From positions 2,046,001 to 2,110,000 of the forward strand of contig CP119311.1 of NCBI GenBank assembly GCA_029202545.1: a DNA stretch of 64,000 nucleotides, written 5' to 3'. Shown here one piece after another: positions 18,160 through 26,733 of this stretch (its first letter is position 1; each line of letters begins with the position of its first letter). The notes under the pieces are model-generated. The model worked only from the letters and a program-made list of their open reading frames with translations, did not search any database and was not told where the DNA came from. The translations under genes and the position numbers were made by a program. Source of the DNA: Candidatus Pseudobacter hemicellulosilyticus (GTDB lineage Bacteria > Bacteroidota > Bacteroidia > Chitinophagales > Chitinophagaceae).

Positions 18160-19940
18160 CAGGAAATGAAGTCCAGGGAGCATTCAACTGCTAAGAGGTC
18201 TCTAAGGAGGAACCCGTTCTGTTCGATGTTTCCGATCTTGATCTCGTTGAGGATAAAGTATTGTTCGATGGAATTGGCTTGTTGCTCGGATTGATAAAAG
18301 AAGTCTATTAGCTCATTCAGGATAAACGTCAGATAGTACCGTAAATTCGAGGCTATTTGTTCGTTGTTCATATTGGTTGCTGCGTCATGTATGATTTCAT
18401 TTCTAAGCCGGTATATCCTGGTGAGATGGATCTCCAGGTTATTACGATGTGATTTGAGGTATTCTGACGTGTCGGCACTTCTATTAGGCCTGAAAAACCA
18501 TTTTTGTAGTTTCATTGCCCGGTAAGCAAGCAATGGGAATTTTTGAAGGAGTTGTTGTGAAATTTCCAGGTAAAAGGTTTCTGTTTCAAGATATTTTTCC
18601 CTGAGTCTACTGGGAATAACGGTTTTGTCCGGAGGGCTTAATTGCGTAAAAGACTTTTGAAATCTGTGAAGGTTTCTTTTTACATAAGCCAAAGAATGTG
18701 CGTTTATGAAATGTTCTTTGATTCGACTAATTGTGCTTTGGCTTTCGTAGTTAGAGAACAGGTATTCCAGGCCGATCCAATAATTAATAAATTTATGTTC
18801 AACTTCTGTTGATTGATTGCCCAGCCTGAGGTAACGAATAGCAGATTTTATTTTTTCTTTTGTTTCCTGTTCAATTTCCGGGGAATTGAGGATTAAGGGC
18901 AACCTGTTGGCGAATTTCTGGTAATGTTCTTTTTCCACCGTGTATTTTCCGTCCATAAAATTAGTATTGATCTGAAAACCTCCGCTACTGCGGGAACGGA
19001 TATTATTGACCAATACCCGGGGATGTATTTGTAAAAACTCGCCCGATAACCCCAGGTTTATTACATCAAGATATTCTGAAAGCTGATTCCTCCCTTTTTT
19101 TAGAGCGGCCATATGGTCAGTAGCCTTGTCCTTGCAGCGAATGAAAATTCGGTTTTCAACTGGGGAATTAAAAGCAGAGAACTCATTTAAGTAATCCTGT
19201 GATACTTGTACATCGTCTATGTCTTTAGTCAGAAAGAACGGGGAGCGTGGAGGATCCGTAATTGCTTCTATTACTTTTCGCGTGGTATCTACTCTGAAAA
19301 TGACCATATACTCTGATTCGATTTCAAGTATTCTTTTCTTGAAATTGTTAAAGTGCTCAGTGAATATTTTATCCTGTGTTAAGGATTTTACGAATATTCC
19401 ATGGGTCAGCCGGTATAGAAAGCCCTTATCAAATCCTGTAGTAATTAATTCACTCAGTAAAATATTGATTGAATTGTCGATCTCTTCAAGGCTGCAAAGT
19501 TCCTGGGTGTTTTTAGAGATGAGTGATTCCAGTCCTTCAGTTACGGTTTTCAGATAAGATTTATTCTCCTTCAATAGGATATCGATACAGGAAATAATCT
19601 TTTTATAATTGTGTTCATCTGCTTTTTTGAGTAATTGTATTAGGTAGATGGGAGAAATAGAGTGGAAAGTAAGATAGTTAGGGCATGATTCAGCCATCAG
19701 GATGGCCTCATCAACAATTGCTTTTTGTTTTTCTTTCCCTTTGATTGTGTGAAAGTGTTTTATTCTTCCTTTCTGAAATTGTTCCAGGCAGTATTTTAAT
19801 TCTTCCAGGATTGATCTTGGATTATTCAGTCCAACTCTATAAGTATCAATGCTACCTATATGAAGCAATTCCAACGATTTTTCAATGAAGAATCTTTGGC
19901 AAAAGGTCAGCGTCTTATTTTTATGGACTATAATTTGCAT
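18159..19940 (-). CDS. ApeA-like HEPN-domain protein, possible defence or abortive-infection RNase
   Basis: This 593-residue protein has no signal peptide and no recognised family over its first 300 residues. The C-terminal third has the layout of ApeA-like HEPN proteins: YWIGLEYLFSN helix, SRIKEHF, then IYRLRNEIIHDA. The last contains the HEPN RNase motif Rx4H (R513 to H518). HEPN proteins are often metal-independent RNases in toxin-antitoxin, Abi or other defence systems. The gene is clearly more AT-rich than its neighbours, stands alone on the opposite strand, and has no partner gene next to it. These features suggest horizontal transfer. The defence role is inferred, not shown. Confidence 0.6.
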   Translation of the reverse strand: MQIIVHKNKTLTFCQRFFIEKSLELLHIGSIDTYRVGLNNPRSILEELKYCLEQFQKGRIKHFHTIKGKEKQKAIVDEAILMAESCPNYLTFHSISPIYLIQLLKKADEHNYKKIISCIDILLKENKSYLKTVTEGLESLISKNTQELCSLEEIDNSINILLSELITTGFDKGFLYRLTHGIFVKSLTQDKIFTEHFNNFKKRILEIESEYMVIFRVDTTRKVIEAITDPPRSPFFLTKDIDDVQVSQDYLNEFSAFNSPVENRIFIRCKDKATDHMAALKKGRNQLSEYLDVINLGLSGEFLQIHPRVLVNNIRSRSSGGFQINTNFMDGKYTVEKEHYQKFANRLPLILNSPEIEQETKEKIKSAIRYLRLGNQSTEVEHKFINYWIGLEYLFSNYESQSTISRIKEHFINAHSLAYVKRNLHRFQKSFTQLSPPDKTVIPSRLREKYLETETFYLEISQQLLQKFPLLAYRAMKLQKWFFRPNRSADTSEYLKSHRNNLEIHLTRIYRLRNEIIHDAATNMNNEQIASNLRYYLTFILNELIDFFYQSEQQANSIEQYFILNEIKIGNIEQNGFLLRDLLAVECSLDFIS

Positions 19941-20060
19941 ATTTCAGACTTTTCTTATCTTCGCTTTGCGAAAAAAGATCATTTAAGATAAAAAAGGAAG
20001 ATTAGGTTGGATTGGATCTGGAGGCAATTCCGCAATCCCGCGCTACTTCCTTGAATACTG

Positions 20061-20087
20061 GGAGCTTCTACATGAAGCTCCTTTTTT
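20061..20087 (+). terminator. + strand intrinsic terminator with no upstream + strand gene
   Basis: GGAGCTTC (20061-20068) pairs perfectly with GAAGCTCC (20074-20081) around a 5-nt loop, followed by TTTTTT. No + strand coding frame precedes it; the nearest gene is the divergent HEPN gene starting at 19940. The 19941-20060 stretch may therefore encode a short RNA, or this may be debris from an older gene. The rest of 20088-20294 shows no gene that I can recognise. Confidence 0.65.
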
Positions 20088-20294
20088 ATTATTATCAGAT
20101 AAGGATCAAAGTTAGTACTAACGGTGGTTAAACGAAATGCAGGACAATAAATCACAGATTGAATTGATCACGGTCAATATTTCCGAAATTTTTTGGTCTA
20201 TTTAACAGGGTAATACCTGTCTTTTAAACATACGTTAAACTCCGCCTGGGTTTCTTTAGTGTCAAATGGAATTGCCTACTTTGGAAAAAAAGCC

Positions 20295-20543
20295 ATGAAA
20301 CTAATTATACCCTTATCGCTTCTCTGCGGGTTAACCAGCTGTATCTCCAACAGCCGCCCGCTGCAAATAGGACCTTCGCAGAATAACCAGACCTATACCG
20401 TGGAATACCTCTTCACGCATGATGGCTGTAAAGTGTATCGGTTTTATGACAGAGGCAACTATGTGTACTTCACCAACTGCAACGGAGAGGCTATTGCCTA
20501 TGATGACAGCGTGGTGGTCAGTAACAGGACTATACACCACTGA
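20295..20543 (+). CDS. small lipoprotein, DUF4884-like
   Basis: The frame is open from 20259, but ATG at 20295 gives a proper lipoprotein signal (MKLIIPLSLLCGLTSC). The mature part is only about 65 residues. The segment LFTHDGCKVYRFYDRGNYVYFTN resembles what I remember of DUF4884, a small Bacteroidota family of unknown role. It carries two more Cys residues (DGCK, TNCNG) that could form a disulfide. It stands alone, about 80 bp before the histidine kinase gene and on the same strand. Confidence 0.65.
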   Translation: MKLIIPLSLLCGLTSCISNSRPLQIGPSQNNQTYTVEYLFTHDGCKVYRFYDRGNYVYFTNCNGEAIAYDDSVVVSNRTIHH

Positions 20544-20623
20544 AACCCGTAACAGCGGCCAGGAGACCGCCTGCAGCGGATTTTTAATGTTGGTAAAATC
20601 AGCAATACTGCATCTTTGCAGCC

Positions 20624-22477
20624 ATGTTTTCTGTACAACCCTGGTCCAAAACTGGCTTGATCCTGCTGTTGTTGCTCTGTTGGTCGGAATTGTTTGCCGA
20701 TACCCTCTATGTCTCGGGGAAGACGCCGCAGCCCCTGCTCCCCTTTATGGAGCTGGCCGAAACGGCCGACAGTACTGCTTCCTGGCAGTCCATGAAAATG
20801 CAGCCAGCTCTTTTCCACGCACCCGGTGTACAGCCTTTACAGGAACCCGATAACTATTTCTGGTTGCGCATTCCCCTGGTCCGACTGCCGCAGGCAGGAC
20901 CGGAGCAGCTGGTCAGTTTTTCGCAACTCACCTTTGTAGACTATTACCTCTGTGCCGGCGACTCCCTGCTGCAATCGGGGAAACTGGGTAAATTCAGGCC
21001 CAGGGCCCAATGGCAGAATGCCGATAACCGCTTTCGCTTCCGCCTGCAGCTGCCCGTCAATACCCCGCTTACACTGTGGATCAGGGTTCACCATACCAAA
21101 CAATATGTACCACGCTTTGATTTCACCATAAGCGATCGCCTGCTGGCCGACAAACAACTGCTCAAGAGACAAAGGATCGAATTCCTGCTCATGGGCGGTA
21201 TGGCCGTTCTATTTTTGTATGCCCTGCTTTCCTTCCTGGTCAGCAGGTTCAGACCCTACGCATGGCTTATGCTGTTCATTGGCGCCATGGGACTCTATAC
21301 CATCAGTATGAGCGGGTATTTTATCGACTGGTTCTTTCCACAATCCCCCGCAACAGGCTGGCTCTTCAATATTCACCTGGGCCATGCCGGGCTGGTAGGC
21401 ATGCTGCTGCTTATACTCGACTTCTGGCAGCTGAAGCAAAGATCAAAACGTTTCTACCAGCTGATCAGCTGGCTCCTGGGCACCCTGCTGCTAACCTCGG
21501 TGGTCAGCTGGTGCCTGAATTATTTCTGGAGCAACTATAACCTGATGAACACCCTCAACCTGCTGCTCTGTTTGCCCATCATAGCTCTGTTACTGGTCAT
21601 GATCGTTCGGCTCTGGAAGCGGCTGGATAAAGCGCAGCTATTCCTGGCCTACGGGATATTGCTGTTCACGGTGGGCGGGCTGGTCATCACCATCTGTGGC
21701 TTCAGCCTGAAGGAAGGTTCTATCGCCCTGCTGCCTTATGTGTATACCACTAATATTATACTGGTAGCCCTGTTCTTCTCTACCGGCCTGAAGGAAAAAC
21801 TCCGGATGGTAGACCTGGACCGGAAGCAGGCCCTGGTGCTGGCCGAAAAAAATGAGCGGATCACGGTCCTTTTCAATGAGGTCAATCACCGCGTAAAAAA
21901 TAACCTGCAGATGCTGTACAGCCTGGGCGATATGCAGCTGCCCCATGTAACAGATGGCGTAGCACGCGCCTTCCTGGAGGATAACCTGGCCCGGATCAAG
22001 ACCATGATGGTAGTTAACAGGCAGCTGTTCCAGTCGGAGGAAGTATCCGGCACGGGTGTACTGCAACTCACCCGTGACCTCTGTCACTCTATCGGCGCTA
22101 TCTACGATCCCCGCCGGCAGGTAGAGGTCCAGGTCAGCGGGGAGCAGGAAGCTTACCTGCCTGCCGGCCATGTCCTGCCTTTCGGACTGATACTCACAGA
22201 GCTGCTGACCAACTCCTATAAGCATGCTTTTGCTGATAAATCGCTGCCGGGCATACAAATTGCAGTAGCGGTGGAGAATGATCATTCCCTGCTTAGCCTG
22301 ACCTACGCGGACAATGGGGTGGGAATGATCAGCGAGCTCCACAATCAATACTCCCTGGGACTTGAGCTGTTGCGAGATCTGGCGTACCAGTTGCAGGCCT
22401 GGCTAAACATGACGGGGAATAACGGCTTCCGCTGTCAACTGAATATCCCTTTAAATAACAGTGAATCGACCAAATAA
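20624..22477 (+). CDS. 7TM-DISM sensor histidine kinase (HisKA_2 type)
   Basis: This membrane sensor kinase of 617 residues has a signal sequence, then a periplasmic 7TMR-DISM extracellular-2-like beta-sandwich to about residue 180. Seven membrane segments follow (about 190-395, starting LLMGGMAVLFLYALLSFLV). The cytoplasmic kinase has the HisKA_2 phosphoacceptor H422 in NEVNHRVKNNLQML, the N box in LTELLTNSYKHAF and the G1 box DNGVGM. It lies 14 bp before the response-regulator gene, with which it forms a two-component pair. The signal is unknown. Confidence 0.9.
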   Translation: MFSVQPWSKTGLILLLLLCWSELFADTLYVSGKTPQPLLPFMELAETADSTASWQSMKMQPALFHAPGVQPLQEPDNYFWLRIPLVRLPQAGPEQLVSFSQLTFVDYYLCAGDSLLQSGKLGKFRPRAQWQNADNRFRFRLQLPVNTPLTLWIRVHHTKQYVPRFDFTISDRLLADKQLLKRQRIEFLLMGGMAVLFLYALLSFLVSRFRPYAWLMLFIGAMGLYTISMSGYFIDWFFPQSPATGWLFNIHLGHAGLVGMLLLILDFWQLKQRSKRFYQLISWLLGTLLLTSVVSWCLNYFWSNYNLMNTLNLLLCLPIIALLLVMIVRLWKRLDKAQLFLAYGILLFTVGGLVITICGFSLKEGSIALLPYVYTTNIILVALFFSTGLKEKLRMVDLDRKQALVLAEKNERITVLFNEVNHRVKNNLQMLYSLGDMQLPHVTDGVARAFLEDNLARIKTMMVVNRQLFQSEEVSGTGVLQLTRDLCHSIGAIYDPRRQVEVQVSGEQEAYLPAGHVLPFGLILTELLTNSYKHAFADKSLPGIQIAVAVENDHSLLSLTYADNGVGMISELHNQYSLGLELLRDLAYQLQAWLNMTGNNGFRCQLNIPLNNSESTK

Positions 22478-22491
22478 CAAGTGCGATCGGT

Positions 22492-23112
22492 ATGATAAGA
22501 ATTTTGATCATAGAAGATGAGATCATCATTGCCCGCTTCATCGAAAAACAGGTGAAGCAATCTTTTGACTGTACCGTTAACCTGGCAATAACGGTGTCGG
22601 ATGCACGTAATAAGATGGAACAGTTCCGGCCACACCTGGTACTCTGTGATGTCAACCTGAAAGAAAATATCTCCGGGATCGACCTGGTTATCTCCCTGAA
22701 GCAGCATTATGATTTTGAAGTGATCTACATCACTTCCTATCACCATTCCTCCTATGTAGATAAGGCGGCCAGCACCAACCCGGCCAATTACCTGGTGAAA
22801 CCGATTGATGAAACCCAGTTACAGGTGGGCCTGCAGCTGGTGATGCACAAGCTGAAAAAAGCACAGGCTGCCGCCGCCTCCACCGGCGCCAGCAGCCTGA
22901 AACAGTTGCTGAGTCCCTATGAGCTGAGTATTGTCCGGATGATAGGACAGAAAAAGACTACCCAGGAAATAGCCCAGGCCATGCATGCCAGTCCTTATAC
23001 CATCAAGAACAAAAGGCATGCTATCTGCCGGAAACTGGATCTTCCTGATAAGAACAATGCTTTACTGGAATGGGCGCTGCACCATCGGACCGATCTGGAA
23101 CGATTGAGTTAA
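22492..23112 (+). CDS. response regulator with LuxR-type HTH
   Basis: The receiver domain (residues 1-120) shows the acidic pair in IIEDE, the phosphoacceptor D53 in LCDVN, the switch threonine in YITSY and the conserved lysine in LVKPID. A LuxR/GerE-type helix-turn-helix follows (LSPYELSIVRMIGQKKTTQEIAQAM, then SPYTIKNKR). It is the cognate partner of the upstream kinase and would act as a transcription factor. Its targets are not evident here. Confidence 0.9.
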   Translation: MIRILIIEDEIIIARFIEKQVKQSFDCTVNLAITVSDARNKMEQFRPHLVLCDVNLKENISGIDLVISLKQHYDFEVIYITSYHHSSYVDKAASTNPANYLVKPIDETQLQVGLQLVMHKLKKAQAAAASTGASSLKQLLSPYELSIVRMIGQKKTTQEIAQAMHASPYTIKNKRHAICRKLDLPDKNNALLEWALHHRTDLERLS

Positions 23113-23265
23113 TATGTATGGGGTACATTGATAATTATCAAAAATATCTCGTGAGCCGCTGATTCTGAATACTGATCACAACAGATCATTACCTTCACGC
23201 GCACATAAAATATCTGTCCCCTTCAACTATACCCTAAGCCGTTTTTACGTTCACAGAGCACAGCT

Positions 23266-23299
23266 GTGGCCATTCACCCCGTGGATGGCTACTTTTTTT
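23266..23299 (+). terminator. intrinsic terminator of the two-component operon
   Basis: GTGGCCATTCAC (23266-23277) pairs with GTGGATGGCTAC (23281-23292), with two G-U wobbles and a 3-nt loop, followed by seven T. It ends the kinase/regulator transcript before the convergent dehydrogenase gene. The remaining 23113-23265 holds nothing I recognise. Confidence 0.8.
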
Positions 23300-23308
23300 G
23301 GGAGCTAT

Positions 23309-24157
23309 CTATAAGTTACCGGAAGCAATGACGCCCCAGTCTTTATGCGCATATCCTTTTTCCAGCCATTTGTCCATCTCTTTGGCTACTGCCGGGATCA
23401 CCTGCAGCTCCTTATCGCCTTTGGCGGCTTCTGCCATCATGAGACGGGCATCTTTGCGCGCCATCTGCAATTCCCAGGACGGATTATCGTATTGACCGGA
23501 GAGGATCCTTTTGAGACGGAAAGGAGCCTGCGCACCCGGATTCCATTCCGCAAACAAGGCTTCAATGGCGGAAGGGGCAATATCCATGGCTTTGGCTGTG
23601 GCCAGCATATCCGAGAAACCACCGGTGAGGGTCAGCAGGAACATATTGCCCAGTAATTTAATGCCGGCGGCCTGGCCGGTCTTTTCACCAAAGTTCAGGA
23701 CCTGTCCCGTCATGCTGCTGAGCCAGGGCGTTACCCGCGCCGCTATGGCCGGATCGCCGGAGATCAGCATCACACCGGTGCTTTCCAGGGCATTGGCCGG
23801 TCCCATGAAAACAGGCACATGGACATAGGTGATCCCTTTGCCGGCCCAGTAGGCAGTGCGTTCAATGGCGCCGTCAACGGAAGTGGTGGTATGGTCAATA
23901 ATGGTGGCGCCACTGCTGAAGCCCGGGGCGGCCTGTTCCAGTACGGCATTCACAACGGCATCGTCCGAGAGGGTAATGTGGATCCGCTCCGCTCCTTTTA
24001 CGGCTTCCGCCACATCGGTAAAGGCTTTGGCGCCTGCGGCTTCCAGGGCTTTGGCTTTGTCGGCGGTCCTGTTCCAGACCTGTACGGTCTCTCCTTTGTT
24101 CAACAACGCTTTGGTGAAGTTGCCGCCCAACAGGCCGGTCCCTATAAATGCGATCAT
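23309..24157 (-). CDS. NAD(P)-dependent beta-hydroxyacid dehydrogenase (3-hydroxyisobutyrate dehydrogenase family)
   Basis: This is a cytoplasmic dehydrogenase or reductase of 282 residues. It has an N-terminal Rossmann motif (MIAFIGTGLLGGNF) and VWNRTADKAKAL, where the Arg after Asn favours NADP. The family lysine is in GIKLLGNMFL (KxxxN). The substrate-loop position normally read as DAPVSGG is here HVPVFMGPANAL, which differs from classical 3-hydroxyisobutyrate dehydrogenase and fits the GLYR/imine-reductase-like side of the family. The substrate is unknown. It is monocistronic, and its promoter region faces the repeat array upstream of metY. Confidence 0.85.
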   Translation of the reverse strand: MIAFIGTGLLGGNFTKALLNKGETVQVWNRTADKAKALEAAGAKAFTDVAEAVKGAERIHITLSDDAVVNAVLEQAAPGFSSGATIIDHTTTSVDGAIERTAYWAGKGITYVHVPVFMGPANALESTGVMLISGDPAIAARVTPWLSSMTGQVLNFGEKTGQAAGIKLLGNMFLLTLTGGFSDMLATAKAMDIAPSAIEALFAEWNPGAQAPFRLKRILSGQYDNPSWELQMARKDARLMMAEAAKGDKELQVIPAVAKEMDKWLEKGYAHKDWGVIASGNL

Positions 24158-24225
24158 ATAAAAGATTTTGTGTGAAGGAAGATTTGCCGGCCAAAGCTAA
24201 CCAATTTTAGGCGGAGGAACCCGGT

Positions 24226-24683
24226 TTGAAGGACGACCAAAGCGGCAGCAAACAACCCTGCCGGTCGCCCTCCGTACCGGTGGGAACATAGGCTTTTGGG
24301 ACGAACCAACCCGGAGCAAACAGCCCTGCCAGCCACCCTCTGCGCAGGGGACACGTTTGTTTTTTGGGACGAACCAAGAGAGGAACCTCAATGAGCAATT
24401 TCCAGTGAAACCGACGAAAGGCTTTTGGGACGAACCAACCCGGAGCAAACAGCCCTGCCAGCCACCCTCTGCGCAGGGGACACGTTTGTTTTTTGGGACG
24501 AACCAAGAGAGGAGCCTCAATGAGCAATTTCCGGTGAACCCCGGGAAAGGCTTTTGGGACGAACCAGCCCAGAACAAACAACCCTGCCAGCCGCCCTCCG
24601 CACAGGGACGCGTAGGTTATTCGGGACGAACCAGGGGCAAAGCCTTCTGGCAGACCAGGAAAGTACCTTGGGACGAACCCGGG
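24226..24683. repeat. array of TGGGACGAACCA elements upstream of metY, with 129-bp tandem units
   Basis: Seven near-identical copies of GGGACGAACC start at 24298, 24366, 24427, 24495, 24556, 24623 and 24670. A degenerate copy lies near 24230. Spacings are 68, 68, 61, 68, 61, 67 and 47 bp. Two spacer types alternate, so the composite unit is 129 bp (24290-24418 and 24419-24547 are nearly identical, and a partial third follows). One spacer contains CCCTGC...GCAGGG, which can form a small hairpin. All copies read toward metY on the + strand. The 24158-24792 gap contains no credible gene besides this array. Confidence 0.9.
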
Positions 24684-24792
24684 GAAAATTCATATATGAT
24701 TTTACTCAGGTCCCAAAAATATCAGGGCCAAAATAACCGCATTTGCTATTAGTCTACTAAATTTATGGATTAATAATCAAAATCGACCACCG

Positions 24793-26100
24793 ATGTCTTC
24801 CGAAAAAAAACTTCGCTTTGAAACCCTGCAGGTGCATGCAGGCCAGGTGGCTGACCCTGTTACTAAGTCCAGGGCAGTACCGCTTTACCAGACCACTTCC
24901 TATGTATTCGATAGCTCGGAACATGCGGCCAACCTTTTTGGCCTGCGTGAGTTCGGCAATATCTATACCCGGCTCATGAACCCTACCACGGATGTATTCG
25001 AAAAACGGATCGCCGCACTGGAAGGTGGGGTAGGTGCATTGGCCACCGCATCGGGACAATCGGCCCAGTTCCTGGCCCTGCAGAATATCCTGCAGCAGGG
25101 CGATAATATTGTGGCTTCTTCCTATTTATATGGAGGCACTTACAACCAGTTCAAGGTAAGTCTGAAACGACTGGGCTTTGAAGCGAAGTTTGCAGACGGC
25201 GATAATCCTGCTGATTTTGAGGCAAAGATCGATAGTCGCACCAGGGCCCTGTACGTGGAGACCATCGGTAACCCCGCATTCAGTATCCCGGATTTTGAAC
25301 GCCTGGCGGAGATCGCGCACAAACACAAGATCCCGCTGATTGTAGACAATACTTTTGGCGCAGCCGGGTATCTCTGCCGCCCATTTGATTTTGGCGTTAA
25401 CGTGGTGGTGGCTTCTGCTACCAAATGGATTGGCGGTCACGGCACCAGCATTGGCGGCGTTATTGTGGATGCCGGTAATTTTGACTGGGGCAATGGCCAG
25501 TTCCCCTATTTTACAGAACCCGATGAAGCCTATCATAACCTGAAATTCTGGGATGTGTTTGGTTCCGGCGGTCCCTTCGGTAATATCGCTTATATCATCC
25601 GTGCAAGGGTAACCGGTCTGCGCAGCCTGGGACCCGCCCTGAGCCCCTTCAATTCTTTCCTCTTCCTGCAAGGCCTGGAAACACTGAGCCTGCGGGTGCA
25701 GCGGACAGTGGACAATGCCCAGCAACTGGCAGAATGGTTACAGGCCCAGCCCGAGGTTGAGTATGTGAACTACCCCGGTCTCAAGGACAACAAGTACCAT
25801 GAACTGGCTAAAAAATACCTGCGTAATGGTTTTGGCGGTGTGCTTTCCTTTAAAGTGAAAGGCGGTAAGGAAGTAGCTGATAAACTGGTCAACAATGTTG
25901 AGCTGATCAGCCACCTGGCCAATGTAGGCGATTCCAAGACCCTGATCATTCACCCGGCCACTACCACGCACGAACAGCTGTCAGAAGCAGAACAACGCTC
26001 TGCCGGTGTGGAACCAGGTCTCCTGCGCATCTCCGTAGGCACCGAACATATTGAGGATATCAAGGACGACCTGATCGCTGCTTTCAAAAAAGCAAAATAG
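24793..26100 (+). CDS. metY: O-acetylhomoserine aminocarboxypropyltransferase / sulfhydrylase
   Basis: This PLP enzyme makes homocysteine from O-acetylhomoserine and sulfide in methionine synthesis. It has 435 residues, normal for MetY and longer than MetB/MetC. Family landmarks are FETLQVHAG, PLYQTTSYVFDSSEHAANLF, NIYTRLMNPTTDVFE, the PLP-aspartate region IVDNTFGAAGYLCRP and the PLP lysine in SATKWIGGHGTS. It stands alone, with its own terminator downstream, and is enclosed by two oppositely oriented arrays of the same 12-bp element. Confidence 0.95.
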   Translation: MSSEKKLRFETLQVHAGQVADPVTKSRAVPLYQTTSYVFDSSEHAANLFGLREFGNIYTRLMNPTTDVFEKRIAALEGGVGALATASGQSAQFLALQNILQQGDNIVASSYLYGGTYNQFKVSLKRLGFEAKFADGDNPADFEAKIDSRTRALYVETIGNPAFSIPDFERLAEIAHKHKIPLIVDNTFGAAGYLCRPFDFGVNVVVASATKWIGGHGTSIGGVIVDAGNFDWGNGQFPYFTEPDEAYHNLKFWDVFGSGGPFGNIAYIIRARVTGLRSLGPALSPFNSFLFLQGLETLSLRVQRTVDNAQQLAEWLQAQPEVEYVNYPGLKDNKYHELAKKYLRNGFGGVLSFKVKGGKEVADKLVNNVELISHLANVGDSKTLIIHPATTTHEQLSEAEQRSAGVEPGLLRISVGTEHIEDIKDDLIAAFKKAK

Positions 26101-26230
26101 CATCCTGCTGAACGGCAGTAACTCTCTGTCAGTTCAAAGAATGGTTGCATAGGAACAGGAGGTCTCAAAATAAGAGCAGGGCCTGAGCATCGATTAAATG
26201 ATGGCAGATTTTTTACAGGCGCTGAACCAA

Positions 26231-26263
26231 AGAGGATGTATCAAAGGTACATCCTCTTTTTTT
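26231..26263 (+). terminator. intrinsic terminator of metY
   Basis: AGAGGATGTA (26231-26240) pairs perfectly with TACATCCTCT (26248-26257) around a 7-nt loop, followed by TTTTTT. It lies about 130 bp after the metY stop codon. Confidence 0.88.
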
Positions 26264-26327
26264 ATACAAAAGATAACGTATATAAGTAAGTGTTATTTTG
26301 TTAAAATGCTGTCATTGGCGGCAGTCC

Positions 26328-26690
26328 CTGGTTCGTCCCACATGAGTATTCCAATCGTTGGTAAGGTAACATGCTGTTTAAAAGGTACGTGTACTGTTTA
26401 AAGACTTATCCCCTTTGGTTCGTCCCCAATTTGTATTCCTATTGAAAGTGTAGTCTATGTCTGTTTCAAAAGCAGTATCACTGTTTGGTGACGATGCTTC
26501 CTGGTTCGTCCCAAATATGTATTCCAATCGTAGGTATGGGAACATGCTTTTTAAAAGGTACTTGCACTGTTTAAAGACTATACCCTTTGGTTCGTCCCCA
26601 ATTTGTATTCCTATTGAAAGTGCAATCTATGTCTGTTTCAAAAGCAGTATCACTGTTTAGTGACGATGCTTCCTGGTTCGTCCCAAAAAT
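26328..26690. repeat. array of TGGTTCGTCCCA elements downstream of metY (same element, opposite orientation)
   Basis: Five copies of GGTTCGTCCC start at 26330, 26417, 26503, 26589 and 26675, a spacing of 87, 86, 86 and 86 bp. This is the reverse complement of the element upstream of metY. Again two spacer types alternate, giving a composite unit of about 172 bp (compare 26345-26516 with 26517-26688). Both spacer types begin with a related GTATTCC(A/T)AT block, so the 86-bp unit itself seems to have duplicated. The spacers share nothing obvious with those upstream and are AT-rich. No credible gene lies in 26101-26733. Confidence 0.9.
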
Positions 26691-26733
26691 GTCTTTTCCT
26701 GGCTGATCAGGTAATTCACCAATGAGCAGGCTG

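Noticed and set aside
24197..24752. Overlapping frames of 124-131 codons on both strands upstream of metY
   Set aside because: They are generated by the 129-bp tandem repeat, whose length is a multiple of three and lacks stops in several frames. No ribosome site or family resemblance.
24690..24792. A SAM or other riboswitch before metY
   Set aside because: I looked for paired conserved stems and a terminator or ribosome-site switch in the leader and saw none; the stretch is short and AT-rich.
26198..26660. Two 67-codon + strand frames downstream of metY
   Set aside because: One covers the metY terminator and both follow the 86-bp repeat; the peptides merely repeat the array.
24230..26690. 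The two metY-flanking arrays as CRISPR arrays
   Set aside because: The conserved unit is only 12 bp, spacers are themselves repeated in alternation, spacing differs between arrays, and no cas genes are present.
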